Source: Actinacidiphila paucisporea
GTDB taxonomy: Bacteria; Actinomycetota; Actinomycetes; Streptomycetales; Streptomycetaceae
Direction of reading: 5' to 3'
Length of the DNA: 64,000 nucleotides
Assembly (NCBI RefSeq): GCF_900142575.1
Contig: NZ_FRBI01000020.1
Coordinates: 1 to 64,000 of the forward strand
Of the stretch, positions 17,852 through 26,350 are shown in pieces (positions within the stretch are counted from its first letter, which is position 1; every line of letters begins with the position of its first letter). The translations under genes were made by a program, and so were the position numbers. The notes beneath the pieces are model-generated. The model had not been told where the DNA came from, ran no database searches, and saw only the letters and a list, made by a program, of their open reading frames with translations.

Positions 17852-18676
17852 ATGACGCCTGACCCGTCCGCCCGTTCCGCAGGTGACTTCGCCGCCGACA
17901 CCGACACCGCCGACTGGGTCCGGGTGCACCGCCCGCGCCCGGACGCCGCCCTGCGCCTGGTGTGCTTCCCGCACGCCGGTGGCGCCGCGTCCGCCTTCTA
18001 CCCGTGGGCGGTGGCGCTCGACGACGTCGAGGTGCTCGCCGTCCAGTACCCGGGCCGCCAGGACCGGCGCGCCGAGCCGCTGGTACGCGACCTGGCGCGG
18101 CTCGCCGCGCTGACCGCGCCCGCGGTGGCCGCCGTGCTGGACGACGGCCGCCCGTACGCCTTCTTCGGCCACAGCATGGGCGCGGCGCTCGCGTTCGAGG
18201 TGGCCAGGCTGCTGGAGGGGCAGGGCAGGGGGCCGTCGCTGCTCGCGGTCTCCGGCCGCCGCGCCCCCTCGCTGCCGGCCACCATCGGCCCGGTCGTCCT
18301 CGGCCTGGACGACCCGGGCCTGGCCGCGCACCTGGGGGACCTCAGCGGCACCGACCCGCGGCTGCTGGCCGACCCGGAGGTCCGCCAGATGATCCTGCCG
18401 GTCATCCGGGCGGACCTGCACGCCGCGGAGACCCACCTGCTCCCCCGCGGCACCACGGTCCGCGCCCCGATCCTGGCCCTCACCGGGGACAGCGACCCCT
18501 GGGCGACGGTCACCGCGTCCCGCGCGTGGGCCGCGCACACCACGGGCGGCTTCGAATTCCGCGCGCTGCCCGGCGGCCACTTCTACCTGGTCGAGCACCA
18601 GCGGGAAGTGCTGTCGCTGCTGACCGCCCGGCTGTCCGCGGCCGCCGCCCGCACGGCGGTGGAGGCGAAGGGCTGA
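17852..18676 (+). CDS. Type II thioesterase (editing TE)
   Basis: Stand-alone alpha/beta-hydrolase thioesterase of 274 residues that removes mis-primed or stalled acyl groups from PKS carrier domains. It has FPHAGGAAS near the N-terminus, the nucleophile in GHSMG (S108), the acid in GDSDPW and the His in GGHFYL, all typical of RifR/GrsT-type enzymes. It begins 66 nt after the transporter ATPase and probably closes that transcript. It is the only thioesterase of this type in the window, and no PKS here has a cis-TE. Confidence 0.92.
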   Translation: MTPDPSARSAGDFAADTDTADWVRVHRPRPDAALRLVCFPHAGGAASAFYPWAVALDDVEVLAVQYPGRQDRRAEPLVRDLARLAALTAPAVAAVLDDGRPYAFFGHSMGAALAFEVARLLEGQGRGPSLLAVSGRRAPSLPATIGPVVLGLDDPGLAAHLGDLSGTDPRLLADPEVRQMILPVIRADLHAAETHLLPRGTTVRAPILALTGDSDPWATVTASRAWAAHTTGGFEFRALPGGHFYLVEHQREVLSLLTARLSAAAARTAVEAKG

Positions 18677-18871
18677 CCCGGGGATTCCGGGACCGGGCGG
18701 CCGCGGCGGGAACTCGGCGACGTGCCGCGCCTCTTGGGGCCACAGACGGCGCCGCGGGCGCCCGGGAAGCCGGGCGGAAATTGGCATGGTCGGACTCGTT
18801 GCGCTTCGACAATTCGACTGTCATCGTATCGGCCAATCCCCCGATGACGGCAGCGAACTGCTTCACCCCAC

Positions 18872-18889
18872 TGTCGAAGCGCTTCGACA
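18872..18889. promoter_or_regulatory. Perfect 18-bp palindrome upstream of GH12 gene (LacI-type operator)
   Basis: TGTCGAAGCGCTTCGACA is a perfect inverted repeat with the central CG step usual for LacI-family operators of actinomycete sugar genes. A 12-bp copy of its right half with two extra bases (GCGCTTCGACAA) recurs at 18801-18812, 78 bp upstream. The rest of the 18677-18936 gap shows no gene. Confidence 0.65.
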
Positions 18890-18936
18890 ACGCGTCTCCC
18901 ACGCGTGGCCGTCACGGCTCACGAACGGAGTCCCCC

Positions 18937-19650
18937 ATGCGTAGAACCCTTCGCGCGAAACCCCGCGTCGTCCTGCTCGGCCTGGTCGCCGCCGCGGCCG
19001 CCGCGGTCGGGCTGGCCGCGGCGCCGGCCCAGGCCGCCACCTGGTCGTCCGGCGACCAGTGGGCCACCTGGTCCAACGGCGGCTACACGCTCTACAACGA
19101 CGTCTGGGGCAGCGGCGCCGGCCCGCAGACGATCTGGGCCAACTCGTACAGCAACTGGGGGGTGTGGGCGAACCACCCCAACACCGGCGGCGTCAAGTCG
19201 TACCCCAACGCGACCCGTTACGTGGGCAGGAAGCTCAGCACGCTGCACTCCGTCAGCTCCGGCTTCAACGTCAGCGTGCCGTCGAGCGGCGCGTACGAGA
19301 CGGCGTACGACATCTGGGACACCAACAACGCGTACGAGATCATGCTCTGGATGAACAAGACCGGCGCGGTCGGCCCGCTGGGCACATCGCAGGGCACGGT
19401 GAGCGTCGGCGGCAGCACGTGGACGGTCTACAAGGGGAGCAACGGCGCCAACGCCGTCTTCTCCTTCGTCCGCACCTCCAACACCAGCTCCGCCACCGTG
19501 GACGTGCTGGCCGTCCTGAACTGGATCAGGAACACCAAGGCCTGGTTCGGCGACATCACCCTCGGCAATGTCCAGTTCGGCTACGAGATCACGTCCTCCT
19601 CCGGCGGCCTGGACTTCACGACGAACTCGTTCTCCGTGTCGTCCTCCTGA
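18937..19650 (+). CDS. Secreted GH12 endo-beta-1,4-glucanase
   Basis: A 237-residue exported protein whose signal peptide ends at about APAQAA (residue 33). It has the GH12 jelly-roll sequence with both catalytic glutamates in family motifs: nucleophile E134 in YEIMLWMN and acid/base E217 in FGYEIT near the C-terminus. GH12 enzymes cleave cellulose, mixed-linkage glucan or xyloglucan with retention. No carbohydrate-binding module is attached. ATG 18937 follows a GGAG site; an upstream in-frame ATG would add residues in front of the signal peptide and was not used. Likely controlled through the palindrome at 18872. Confidence 0.93.
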   Translation: MRRTLRAKPRVVLLGLVAAAAAAVGLAAAPAQAATWSSGDQWATWSNGGYTLYNDVWGSGAGPQTIWANSYSNWGVWANHPNTGGVKSYPNATRYVGRKLSTLHSVSSGFNVSVPSSGAYETAYDIWDTNNAYEIMLWMNKTGAVGPLGTSQGTVSVGGSTWTVYKGSNGANAVFSFVRTSNTSSATVDVLAVLNWIRNTKAWFGDITLGNVQFGYEITSSSGGLDFTTNSFSVSSS

Positions 19651-19701
19651 GGCTCCGGCATCCCTGATGCGTGCCCCTCACGGACCGGCGCGCCCTGAGG
19701 T

Positions 19702-19733
19702 ATAGTCGACTTCGGTTACTCGAACTCGACTAT
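19702..19733. promoter_or_regulatory. Long dyad overlapping the padR-type promoter (probable autoregulatory operator)
   Basis: Arms ATAGTCGACTTCG and CGAACTCGACTAT (13 bp each, one mismatched pair) are separated by GTTACT. TATGAT at 19731-19736 overlaps the right arm and would be the -10 box, putting the transcription start a few bases before ATG 19751. PadR proteins typically bind such dyads to repress their own promoter. Confidence 0.7.
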
Positions 19734-19750
19734 GATCTCTGGGGGGTCGG

Positions 19751-20347
19751 ATGCCGCCGCGTGCGCTGCGGACACCGCTGACGCTCGCGGTGCTGAGCCT
19801 GCTGCGGGAAGGCCCCCGGCATCCCTACGAGATCCAGGCGCTGGTCCGTGAGCGGCACGTCGACCAGGTCGTGAAGATGCGCGGCGGTTCGCTCTACGAC
19901 GCGATCGGCCGGCTGGCCGACGCCGGCCTGATCACCGCCGTCACCTCGGAGCGGGCCGGTGCCCGGCCGGAGCGCACCGTCTACGCGATCACCGCCGAGG
20001 GCGCGGCCGTGGCCGACGCGCTCGTCCGGGACTATCTGCGCACCCCTGCCCAGGACTTCCCGGTGTTCGTCACCGGTCTCGCGCACATCCTCAACCTCGA
20101 CGCGGCGACCGCGGCAGACCTGCTGCGGCAGCGCAGGACCGCGATCCAGGCCACCTACGACCAGGTCGCGGGCCGGCTGGCCGCCGACACCGCGGACCTG
20201 CCGCGGGTGGTGACCCTGGAGGCCGAGTACGCACAGGCGCTGCGCGTCGCGGAGGTGGCCTGGCTGGACCGGGTCATCGGCGACATCGACGCGGGCGCCC
20301 TGCCCTGGCTGGAGCCGGCGGACGTGCCGCCGGCCGGCGGCACATAG
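19751..20347 (+). CDS. PadR-family transcriptional regulator
   Basis: 198 residues. The N-terminal winged helix (about 8-95) has PadR features: LTLAVLSLLREGPRHPYEIQ, then GSLYDAIGRLADAGLI and RTVYAITAEGAA for the wing. A C-terminal helical dimerisation part (about 100-190) follows. The size is that of class I PadR. It sits 39 nt ahead of a tyrosine phosphatase gene and probably represses both genes from the dyad at 19702. The ligand is unknown. Confidence 0.92.
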   Translation: MPPRALRTPLTLAVLSLLREGPRHPYEIQALVRERHVDQVVKMRGGSLYDAIGRLADAGLITAVTSERAGARPERTVYAITAEGAAVADALVRDYLRTPAQDFPVFVTGLAHILNLDAATAADLLRQRRTAIQATYDQVAGRLAADTADLPRVVTLEAEYAQALRVAEVAWLDRVIGDIDAGALPWLEPADVPPAGGT

Positions 20348-20386
20348 CCGCGCACGGACATCCGCACGGACAATCGGAGGAATCGC

Positions 20387-21403
20387 ATGGGAACGGTCGT
20401 GTTGGCGGTCGACGTGGTGCGCGACGACACCGGTGTCCTCGACGTGTCATGGGAGTTGGCCGGCGCGGGTCCGGTGGAGCTGGCGGTCGGGCCCACGCCC
20501 GAGTCGGTCGACCACGGCCGCCCGGTCGCCCTCGTCGACGGCGGTTCGACGCGGGTGTCGCTGAAGGAGCTGGGCCCCGGCCGGCACTACGTGTCCGTCG
20601 TGCCGGCCGGCGGCGGCGCCGCGGTGCTCGCCGCCGAGCGGGTCGTACCGCTGGAGGGCGCGAGCAACTTCCGCGACCTGGGCGGCTATCGGACGGCGGA
20701 CGGCGGCCGTACGCGGTGGGGCATGGTCTTCCGCGCCGACGCGCCCGACCGGCTGACCGCCGCCGACCTCGCCGCGATCGACCAGCTCGGCCTCCGGGTG
20801 GCCTACGACCTGCGCACCGACGACGAGCGGACGAAGGCGCCGTCCGCGCTGCCCGCGGCCGTCCGGCACGTGCCGTTCGCCATCGGCGGCGACGCCTCGC
20901 GGCCCAACCCGCTCGGCGACCTGTTCCGCAGCGGCCGGGTCGCCGAGGTCCCCGACGACCTGCTGCACCGGATCTACCTGGACATGGGCGAGCAGGACGC
21001 GGCCGTGCTCGGCCGGGTCCTCACCGGGCTTGCCGCGCCGGACGGCCTGCCCGCGGTGATCCACTGCACCGCGGGCAAGGACCGTACCGGTATGGCGGTC
21101 GCGCTGCTGCTGTCCGTGCTGGGCGTGGACGACGCGACGGTCCTGGACGACTACACGCTCAGCAGCGTGTACTTCAGCGAGCGCCGGGTGGCCCACCTGC
21201 TGCCCAGGCTCGCCAAGCTGGGCCTGGACCTCGCCCGCTACCGGGAGGTGTTCGGCGCGCCCCGGCACGCGATGGCGGCCACCCTGGAGGCCCTGCGCGG
21301 GCGGTACGGATCGGTGGAGGACTACCTGACCGGGCCCGGCGGGGTGACGCCCGGGACGATCGCGACGCTGCGGGAGCGGCTGGTGGCACCCGCCCAGGTG
21401 TGA
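20387..21403 (+). CDS. Tyrosine-protein phosphatase (PF13350 type)
   Basis: 338 residues. The N-terminal 90 are a beta-rich extension (AVDVVRDDTGVLDVSWEL...), followed by the FRDLGGYRTADGG motif and the phosphatase P-loop HCTAGKDRTG with nucleophile C227. These are the marks of the bacterial tyrosine/phosphoinositide phosphatase family related to Mycobacterium PtpB. A strong GGAGGA site precedes ATG 20387. Coupled by closeness to the PadR gene. Confidence 0.92.
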   Translation: MGTVVLAVDVVRDDTGVLDVSWELAGAGPVELAVGPTPESVDHGRPVALVDGGSTRVSLKELGPGRHYVSVVPAGGGAAVLAAERVVPLEGASNFRDLGGYRTADGGRTRWGMVFRADAPDRLTAADLAAIDQLGLRVAYDLRTDDERTKAPSALPAAVRHVPFAIGGDASRPNPLGDLFRSGRVAEVPDDLLHRIYLDMGEQDAAVLGRVLTGLAAPDGLPAVIHCTAGKDRTGMAVALLLSVLGVDDATVLDDYTLSSVYFSERRVAHLLPRLAKLGLDLARYREVFGAPRHAMAATLEALRGRYGSVEDYLTGPGGVTPGTIATLRERLVAPAQV

Positions 21404-21407
21404 GGCA

Positions 21408-21455
21408 CAAGCGTGCGGGGGGCGCGGCGATCTCGCCGCGCCCCCCGCACGCTTG
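21408..21455. terminator. Bidirectional hairpin terminator between convergent genes
   Basis: A perfect 22-bp stem (arms 21408-21429 and 21434-21455) with an ATCT loop fills the 67-bp gap between the phosphatase stop and the oppositely oriented monooxygenase stop. There is no U-tract, as is usual for actinomycete terminators. Confidence 0.9.
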
Positions 21456-21470
21456 CCCCGTCCGGCCCGG

Positions 21471-22538
21471 TCAGACGCGGGCCGCCCAGTCGATCCGGTA
21501 GTCCAGGACCCAGTCGAGCCCGCCGTCGGGCGCCGCGTCGTTCAGCTTGGCGGCGGACGCGCGGGCGCCCAGCGCCACGATGCCCTCGACCCGCTCCCTG
21601 CGCAACTCCTCGTAACGGGCCAGGGCCTGGCGCCTCGGCAGGTCGCGCAGGCACTTGGCGAGCACCACCGCGTCCTCGATCGCCATCGACGAGCCCTGTC
21701 CGGAGGTCGGCGTGGTGGCGTGCGCCGCGTCACCGAGGATGACCATGTCGTCCCGCGACCAGGTCGGCACGCCGCCCAGGTCGTGGGTGGGCAGCGCGTA
21801 CAGGTCGGTGTACGTCGCGCGGATCACGTCCGCCACGTAACCCGGGGCCTCGGCGAAGGTGTCGAGCAGGCGCTCGGTGAGCCAGGCGCGGTCCATCGCC
21901 GCCAGTTCGGCCCGGCTCGGCTCCGCGCCCCAGGGCAGGTTGGCGAACCACCACACCTCGCCCGCACCCGAGCCGGCGTAGCCGAAGAACCCCTTGGGGC
22001 TGCGGACGAACTGCAGCTGCGCGGCCTCGCCGGGGGCCTCCACGCCGGACGCGAAGCCGCCGAGGTTGAGCAGCGGTACGTAGCGTGCCGTGGGCGCGGC
22101 CGGGTCGATGATCGACCTGGTGCGGGAGTGGATGCCGTCGCAGCCGACGAGCAGGTCGCCGGCGAGGGCCGAACCGTCGGCGAACCGGGCGACCACCCCG
22201 TCGGCGGTGGTCTCGGCGGCGATCAGCTTCCGGTCGTGCTCGATCCGCGCGCCGCGGGCCGCCGCGGCTTCGCGCAGCAGGCGGTAGAGCCCGGCGCGGC
22301 GCATGGGGGCGAAGCCGGACGGGCCGACCGCGCCTGCCAGCGACTCGCGCAGCACCGTCTCCTCAAGCCCCAGCACGTCGAGCGCGGCGAGGCCGTTCGG
22401 GGCGACCATGACCCACAGACCGGCGTCCTTGTCCTCGGCCGGGCGGGCTTCGCAGACGGTGACGTCGACACCGATGGAACGCAGGGCGACAGCCGTGGCA
22501 GGACCGGCCACCCCGCCGCCGATGACCAGAGCGTGCAT
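21471..22538 (-). CDS. FAD-dependent monooxygenase (PHBH-type)
   Basis: A 355-residue flavoprotein hydroxylase with the N-terminal GxGxxG dinucleotide fold (VIGGGVAGPATA), the mid-protein DG motif (VGCDGIHSRTR) and the GD motif (VILGDAAHATTPTSGQG) that together define group A aromatic hydroxylases. It would use NAD(P)H and O2 to hydroxylate an aromatic or enol carbon, fitting a tailoring step. ATG ends at 22538 with AGGAG upstream, 2 nt past the methyltransferase stop. It is the last gene of the minus-strand operon that starts at 26205. Confidence 0.92.
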   Translation of the reverse strand: MHALVIGGGVAGPATAVALRSIGVDVTVCEARPAEDKDAGLWVMVAPNGLAALDVLGLEETVLRESLAGAVGPSGFAPMRRAGLYRLLREAAAARGARIEHDRKLIAAETTADGVVARFADGSALAGDLLVGCDGIHSRTRSIIDPAAPTARYVPLLNLGGFASGVEAPGEAAQLQFVRSPKGFFGYAGSGAGEVWWFANLPWGAEPSRAELAAMDRAWLTERLLDTFAEAPGYVADVIRATYTDLYALPTHDLGGVPTWSRDDMVILGDAAHATTPTSGQGSSMAIEDAVVLAKCLRDLPRRQALARYEELRRERVEGIVALGARASAAKLNDAAPDGGLDWVLDYRIDWAARV

Positions 22539-22540
22539 CG

Positions 22541-23383
22541 CTAGCTCCTCTCTTTGCCGGTCGCGCGCGCATGCACGATCCGGCCGCCGAACAGGTCGGG
22601 CAGCGACGGGTCGAGCCCGTAGCGCGCCAGGCAGTCGTGCCAGCCGATGTCGGCGACGCTGTCGAAGCCGGCGTCGGCCAGTTCCGCCGCGATGTCGGCC
22701 GGTGTGAAGAACGACCGCCACGGCTCCCCCGCCTTGGCCATCGCCTCGGCCTGCGCGGCGCGGGTGGCCTGGCGGTGCGGGGGCAGCGCGTCGGCCGGCT
22801 GGTTGTAGTCGAAGACCAGTTCCGCGGGCGCGGGCAGCTGCGCCACGAAGCGCGCCGTGGCCAGCAGCGCGTCCCTGGTCAGGTAGGGCGCCACGCCGAG
22901 CAGCAGGAAGAAGGCCGGCGCGTGCCGGTCGAACCCGGCCGCCGCGAGCCCCTCCTGCGCGGTCTGCTCGGCGAAGTCGACCGGGCAGAAGACGACGGTG
23001 TCCGGTATGTCGATGCCGGCGTCGGCCAGCCGCCGGCGTTTCCACTCCTGCGTGGCCGGCAGGTCGACCTCGAAGACCCGCAGCGCCGGATTCCGGTTCC
23101 GGTACGCGAAGGTGTCAAGGCCCGCGCCCAGGACGACCACCTGCCTGGTCCGGGCGGCGGCCCACAGCGCGTCCTCGGCGACCCGGTGGCGCAGCGCCAT
23201 GAACAGCCGGACCTCGGCGGGCATGGCGGGCACCCCCGGAGGCCGCGGGTCGTCGTCGGCGACGCCGCCGACGATGCGCACCGCCAGCGGGTCGGCGAAC
23301 ACCGGTGGCGAGTCCGCGACCTGGTGGACGGCGCGGGCGCGCGCCGAGCTCATTGCGGTACGGCTGGGCCGGCCCGTCTGCAT
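22541..23383 (-). CDS. SAM-dependent methyltransferase, PF04072/TIGR00027 family (copy 1)
   Basis: 280 residues. It has the family's N-terminal ARAVHQVADSPPVFADPLA segment, the SAM loop VVLGAGLDTFAYRNRN, VFEVDLPATQEWKRRRL and GVAPYLTRDALLAT. Family members (leucine carboxyl methyltransferase fold) are O-methyltransferases of small metabolites or carboxylates, common in actinomycete polyketide clusters. AGGAGGAG precedes ATG 23383, which overlaps the response regulator stop by one base (TGATG). A second family member lies at 25360. Confidence 0.88.
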   Translation of the reverse strand: MQTGRPSRTAMSSARARAVHQVADSPPVFADPLAVRIVGGVADDDPRPPGVPAMPAEVRLFMALRHRVAEDALWAAARTRQVVVLGAGLDTFAYRNRNPALRVFEVDLPATQEWKRRRLADAGIDIPDTVVFCPVDFAEQTAQEGLAAAGFDRHAPAFFLLLGVAPYLTRDALLATARFVAQLPAPAELVFDYNQPADALPPHRQATRAAQAEAMAKAGEPWRSFFTPADIAAELADAGFDSVADIGWHDCLARYGLDPSLPDLFGGRIVHARATGKERS

Positions 23384-24036
23384 CACCGATCTCCTCCTGT
23401 GGTGCTCAGCCGCAGCCGCCGGGCGTAGCTGATGAGCTCCGCCCGGCGGCTGACTCCGAGCTTGACCTTGATCGACGCACGCTGCGCCTCGATGGTGCGT
23501 ACCGACAGACCCAGCTCGTCGGCGATCTGCGGATGGGTCAGGCCGTCGGCGATCAGCCCGAGCACCTCGCGCTCCCGGCGGCTCAGTTCGCCGTCGGGGT
23601 CGGTGTGCCGGTCGAGCAGGGACGCGCCGAGTGCCGGGTCGAGGTACCGGCCGCCCGCGGCGAGCGCGTCGACCGCGGCGACCAGTTCCTCGGCGGCGGC
23701 GTCCTTGGACAGGAAGCCGTGGGCGCCGGCGGCCAGCGACTCCCGTGCGGAGTCCAGGTCGTTGTGCATGGTGAGCATCAGCACCCGGGTGGCGGGCGAG
23801 ACCGCCCGCACGGTGGGCAGCACGCACAGGCTGAGGGTGCCGAGGAAACTCAGGTCGAGCAGCAGCACGGTGGGCCGGTGCCGGTCCACCTGCTCGACGG
23901 TGCCCGCCAGGTCCGCCGCCTCGCCCACGACCCGGTAGCGCTCGTCGGGGAGCAGCGTGCGGATGCCGCAGCGCACCACGGGGTGGTCGTCGCAGATCAG
24001 GATGGTCGGCCGGTACGAGGGGTCGGGCGGCGTCAT
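23383..24036 (-). CDS. NarL/FixJ-family response regulator
   Basis: 217 residues. The receiver (about 10-130) is complete: acidic pair D16/D17, phosphoacceptor D61 in LLLDL and Lys in GFLSKDA. The C-terminal LuxR-type HTH (about 150-212) reads SRREREVLGLIADGLTHPQIADELGLSVRTIEAQRASIKVKLG. The partner kinase gene lies directly upstream with an overlap of 4 bases, so the pair is co-translated. It lies inside an operon of tailoring enzymes and probably sets cluster expression. Confidence 0.94.
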   Translation of the reverse strand: MTPPDPSYRPTILICDDHPVVRCGIRTLLPDERYRVVGEAADLAGTVEQVDRHRPTVLLLDLSFLGTLSLCVLPTVRAVSPATRVLMLTMHNDLDSARESLAAGAHGFLSKDAAAEELVAAVDALAAGGRYLDPALGASLLDRHTDPDGELSRREREVLGLIADGLTHPQIADELGLSVRTIEAQRASIKVKLGVSRRAELISYARRLRLSTTGGDR

Positions 24037-24647
24037 CGCGGGACTTCCCCCTCGGGCACCGGGTTCCTGGGTAGTGAGAGGGTGACGAAGGTGCCGGTGC
24101 CGCGGGACTGGACGGCCAGGTAGCCGCCCGCCTTCCTGGCCTGCGCGTACATCGAGGTGAGCCCGAAGTGCGGGCGGGCGGTGGCCGGCGCGAAGCGCCC
24201 GTCGTCGGACACCACGCAGACCAGCCGGTCCCGCCGTACGGCCACGGTGACCCCGGCGTGCCGGGCGCCGCTGTGCCTGGCGGTGTTGTGCAGTGCCTCG
24301 CGCACGATCCGGTAGGCGACCAGGTCGTTCCCCGCCCACCGGCCGCGCGGTGCGGTGCGGCTCTCGACGCTGATGTGGATGCCGGTGGCCGACTGGAGGT
24401 TCTCCGCGGTGGCGGCCAGCGCGCTGGGCAGGTCCGGTTGCGGTGGTGTGGGCTGTGCGGAACCGCTGATCAGGTGGCGGAGGTCGGCGATCTGGCGGTC
24501 CAGCATCAGCTTCAGGTCGGTGCCCAGCTCGCGGGGCAACGGGCCGGGCGCGGCGAGCGCCCGGCCCAGCTGGATCCGGGCGACTGCCAGCTCCTGGAGG
24601 ACGCCGTCGTGGAGGTGCCGGGCCACATCGGGCAGTTCGCCGCTCAT
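24033..24647 (-). CDS. Sensor-less NarL-type histidine kinase
   Basis: 204 residues only. It begins almost at once with the HisKA_3 dimerisation/phosphoacceptor helix (ARHLHDGVLQELAVARIQL, H13). The HATPase_c domain follows, with N-box REALHNTARHSGA, a weak G1 region (VVSDDGRFAP) and the G2-like FGLTSMYAQA. The usual N-terminal membrane or GAF/PAS sensor is missing, so it is cytosolic and must sense through a partner or the shortened N-terminus. ATG 24647 overlaps the stop of the methyltransferase upstream (ATGA), so the gene is not a 5'-truncated fragment in its present setting. Confidence 0.9.
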   Translation of the reverse strand: MSGELPDVARHLHDGVLQELAVARIQLGRALAAPGPLPRELGTDLKLMLDRQIADLRHLISGSAQPTPPQPDLPSALAATAENLQSATGIHISVESRTAPRGRWAGNDLVAYRIVREALHNTARHSGARHAGVTVAVRRDRLVCVVSDDGRFAPATARPHFGLTSMYAQARKAGGYLAVQSRGTGTFVTLSLPRNPVPEGEVPR

Positions 24648-25345
24648 CGCGCCCCCGGATGGCGTGCGGCGAACAGGCAGACGGCCCCGGTCCTGACCGT
24701 CTCGACGTCGGTGAAGCGGGCGCGCAGCTGCTCGTCGAGGTCTTCGAGACGGTCGTCGAGGTTGCTGAACACCTCGCTGCGGTTGAGCTTGGCCAGCAGC
24801 TTGCCGGAGCGCGCCGTGTGGTGCGGGCCGGTGCCCAGCACGGTGCTGCCGAACACCCGGGCGCCGGGCCGCAGGTACGGTGTCACGTGGTCGAACACCA
24901 CCGACTTCTGCCGCATCGTGCCGGGCAGGCAGTGCAGCAGGAAGTTCATGCCGACCGAGTCGAACCGCTCGGTGCCGAGGTCGAACGGTTTGAACGCGTC
25001 ACCGACCCGGATTTCCGGACGATACCGGCTGATCCGGTGCGCCGCGGTGGAGAGCACCACCTCGTTGAGGTCGACCAGGGTGATCGACGGGGATTTCACC
25101 GGAAATCTGCATTTGTCCAGAAACCAGCCGGTGCCCGGCCCGATATCCAGATGCGTCGCGCCGACCTGCCGGTCGTAATGCGCAAGCATTCTGCCACGCG
25201 GGCAGCGCCACATGAACCGGCTCATCATGCCCAACACGAACATGTCGTAGGCGGCGAGCATCGGCCGCCGATACGACTCGGCTGCGGCCTCAATGCGGGC
25301 CTGCGTCGGTTCGGGAAGTTCGGTCTGTGCCTGGTTCGATTCCAT
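24644..25345 (-). CDS. Class I SAM-dependent methyltransferase
   Basis: 233 residues with a clear SAM-binding loop (LDIGPGTGWFLDKC), acidic end of strand 2 (LVDLNEVVLSTA) and motif VGDAFKPFDLGTERFDSVGMNFLLHCLP. It belongs to the general methyltransferase-25-like group, probably a small-molecule C- or O-methyltransferase. GAAGGA is only one base from ATG 25345, unusually close, so initiation may depend on coupling to the gene upstream, which ends 14 nt earlier. Confidence 0.85.
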   Translation of the reverse strand: MESNQAQTELPEPTQARIEAAAESYRRPMLAAYDMFVLGMMSRFMWRCPRGRMLAHYDRQVGATHLDIGPGTGWFLDKCRFPVKSPSITLVDLNEVVLSTAAHRISRYRPEIRVGDAFKPFDLGTERFDSVGMNFLLHCLPGTMRQKSVVFDHVTPYLRPGARVFGSTVLGTGPHHTARSGKLLAKLNRSEVFSNLDDRLEDLDEQLRARFTDVETVRTGAVCLFAARHPGAR

Positions 25346-25359
25346 ATCCTTCGTCCCGG

Positions 25360-26205
25360 TCAGTCGCGGGTCGCGGTGATGAACTGGCCGCCGGACAGCC
25401 GGCCGTCGGGTCGCCCGTAGCGCGGCCCCAGCTCGCCCCGGTCGGTGATCTCGATGGTCCAGCCCTGGCCGGCCACCCAGTCCCGGCCGCCCGGGCCGAG
25501 GCCGCCGCGGACCATCGCGCTGATCCGGTCCGCGCCGGGCGTGGTGAACGCCGCGGCCGCGGCCTTGGGGTCGGGGCCGGCCTTGTCGGAGTGCTCGAAG
25601 ACCAGCCTGCTGCCGGGCGCCGACAGCCGGCCGACGTCGGTGATCACCTGCCGCGCCTGCTCGGCGGTCAGGTAGGGCAGCACGCCCTCGGCGACCCACG
25701 CGGTGCGCCTGGCCGGGTCGAACGTGCTGCCGGCCAGCCGCGCGGCGAAGTCTTCCCGCAGGTCGGCGTCGACCGCGGTGCGCGAGCGGGCGGTGGGCCG
25801 GGCGCCGGCGTCGGCCAGCACCTGGTCCTTGAAGGCGAACGCCGACGCGGTGTCCACCTCGAACACGTCGGCGTCGGGCAGCGGCAGCCGGAAGGCCCGC
25901 GCATCGAGGCCGGCCCCGAGCAGCACCACCTGGGTGCAGCCGCCGGCCGCCGCCTCGCACACGAAGTCGTCGATGAAACGGGTGCGCACCACGCCGCGGG
26001 AGTAGAACAGGTCGACCCAGGCCGTCAGCGACGGCCACTCGCCGGGGTCGGAGACCGCCTTGGCCACGTCGACGAACGACTGGGCGTACGGGTCGTGGAA
26101 CAGCCGGTCGGGGCGGCCGGACTCGATGGCCCTGGCCATCGCCACGGCGACCGCGGTGATCCCTGCGCCGGCCGGTGCCTTTATGGGTGCTGCTGAGGCG
26201 TCCAT
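25360..26205 (-). CDS. SAM-dependent methyltransferase, PF04072/TIGR00027 family (copy 2)
   Basis: 281 residues, same family as 22541 but clearly divergent. It has DRLFHDPYAQSFV, VVLLGAGLDARAFRLPLPD, VFEVDTASAFAFKDQVL and WVAEGVLPYLTAEQARQV. It is the first gene of the minus-strand operon. I prefer the start at 26205 because GGAG lies 6 nt upstream of it; ATG 26211 directly abuts that GGAG. It is divergent from the type II PKS operon across a 223-bp region. Confidence 0.88.
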   Translation of the reverse strand: MDASAAPIKAPAGAGITAVAVAMARAIESGRPDRLFHDPYAQSFVDVAKAVSDPGEWPSLTAWVDLFYSRGVVRTRFIDDFVCEAAAGGCTQVVLLGAGLDARAFRLPLPDADVFEVDTASAFAFKDQVLADAGARPTARSRTAVDADLREDFAARLAGSTFDPARRTAWVAEGVLPYLTAEQARQVITDVGRLSAPGSRLVFEHSDKAGPDPKAAAAAFTTPGADRISAMVRGGLGPGGRDWVAGQGWTIEITDRGELGPRYGRPDGRLSGGQFITATRD

Positions 26206-26350
26206 TTTCATCTCCGGGGCAATCGAGGAAATCAATTGGAGCCAGTGAAGCACCGGGCCGGAAATAACGTCAATAATTCGGTGGGTCGGCAATAGATCAT
26301 CCGCGAGGATGGGTCGGCCTCATTCTCGGGCATGAGCCGATTTAGTTCTC

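Noticed and set aside
24033..24647. Histidine kinase as a broken gene
   Set aside because: Its start codon overlaps the upstream stop in the operon's usual style and both catalytic parts are complete, so the short form looks genuine.
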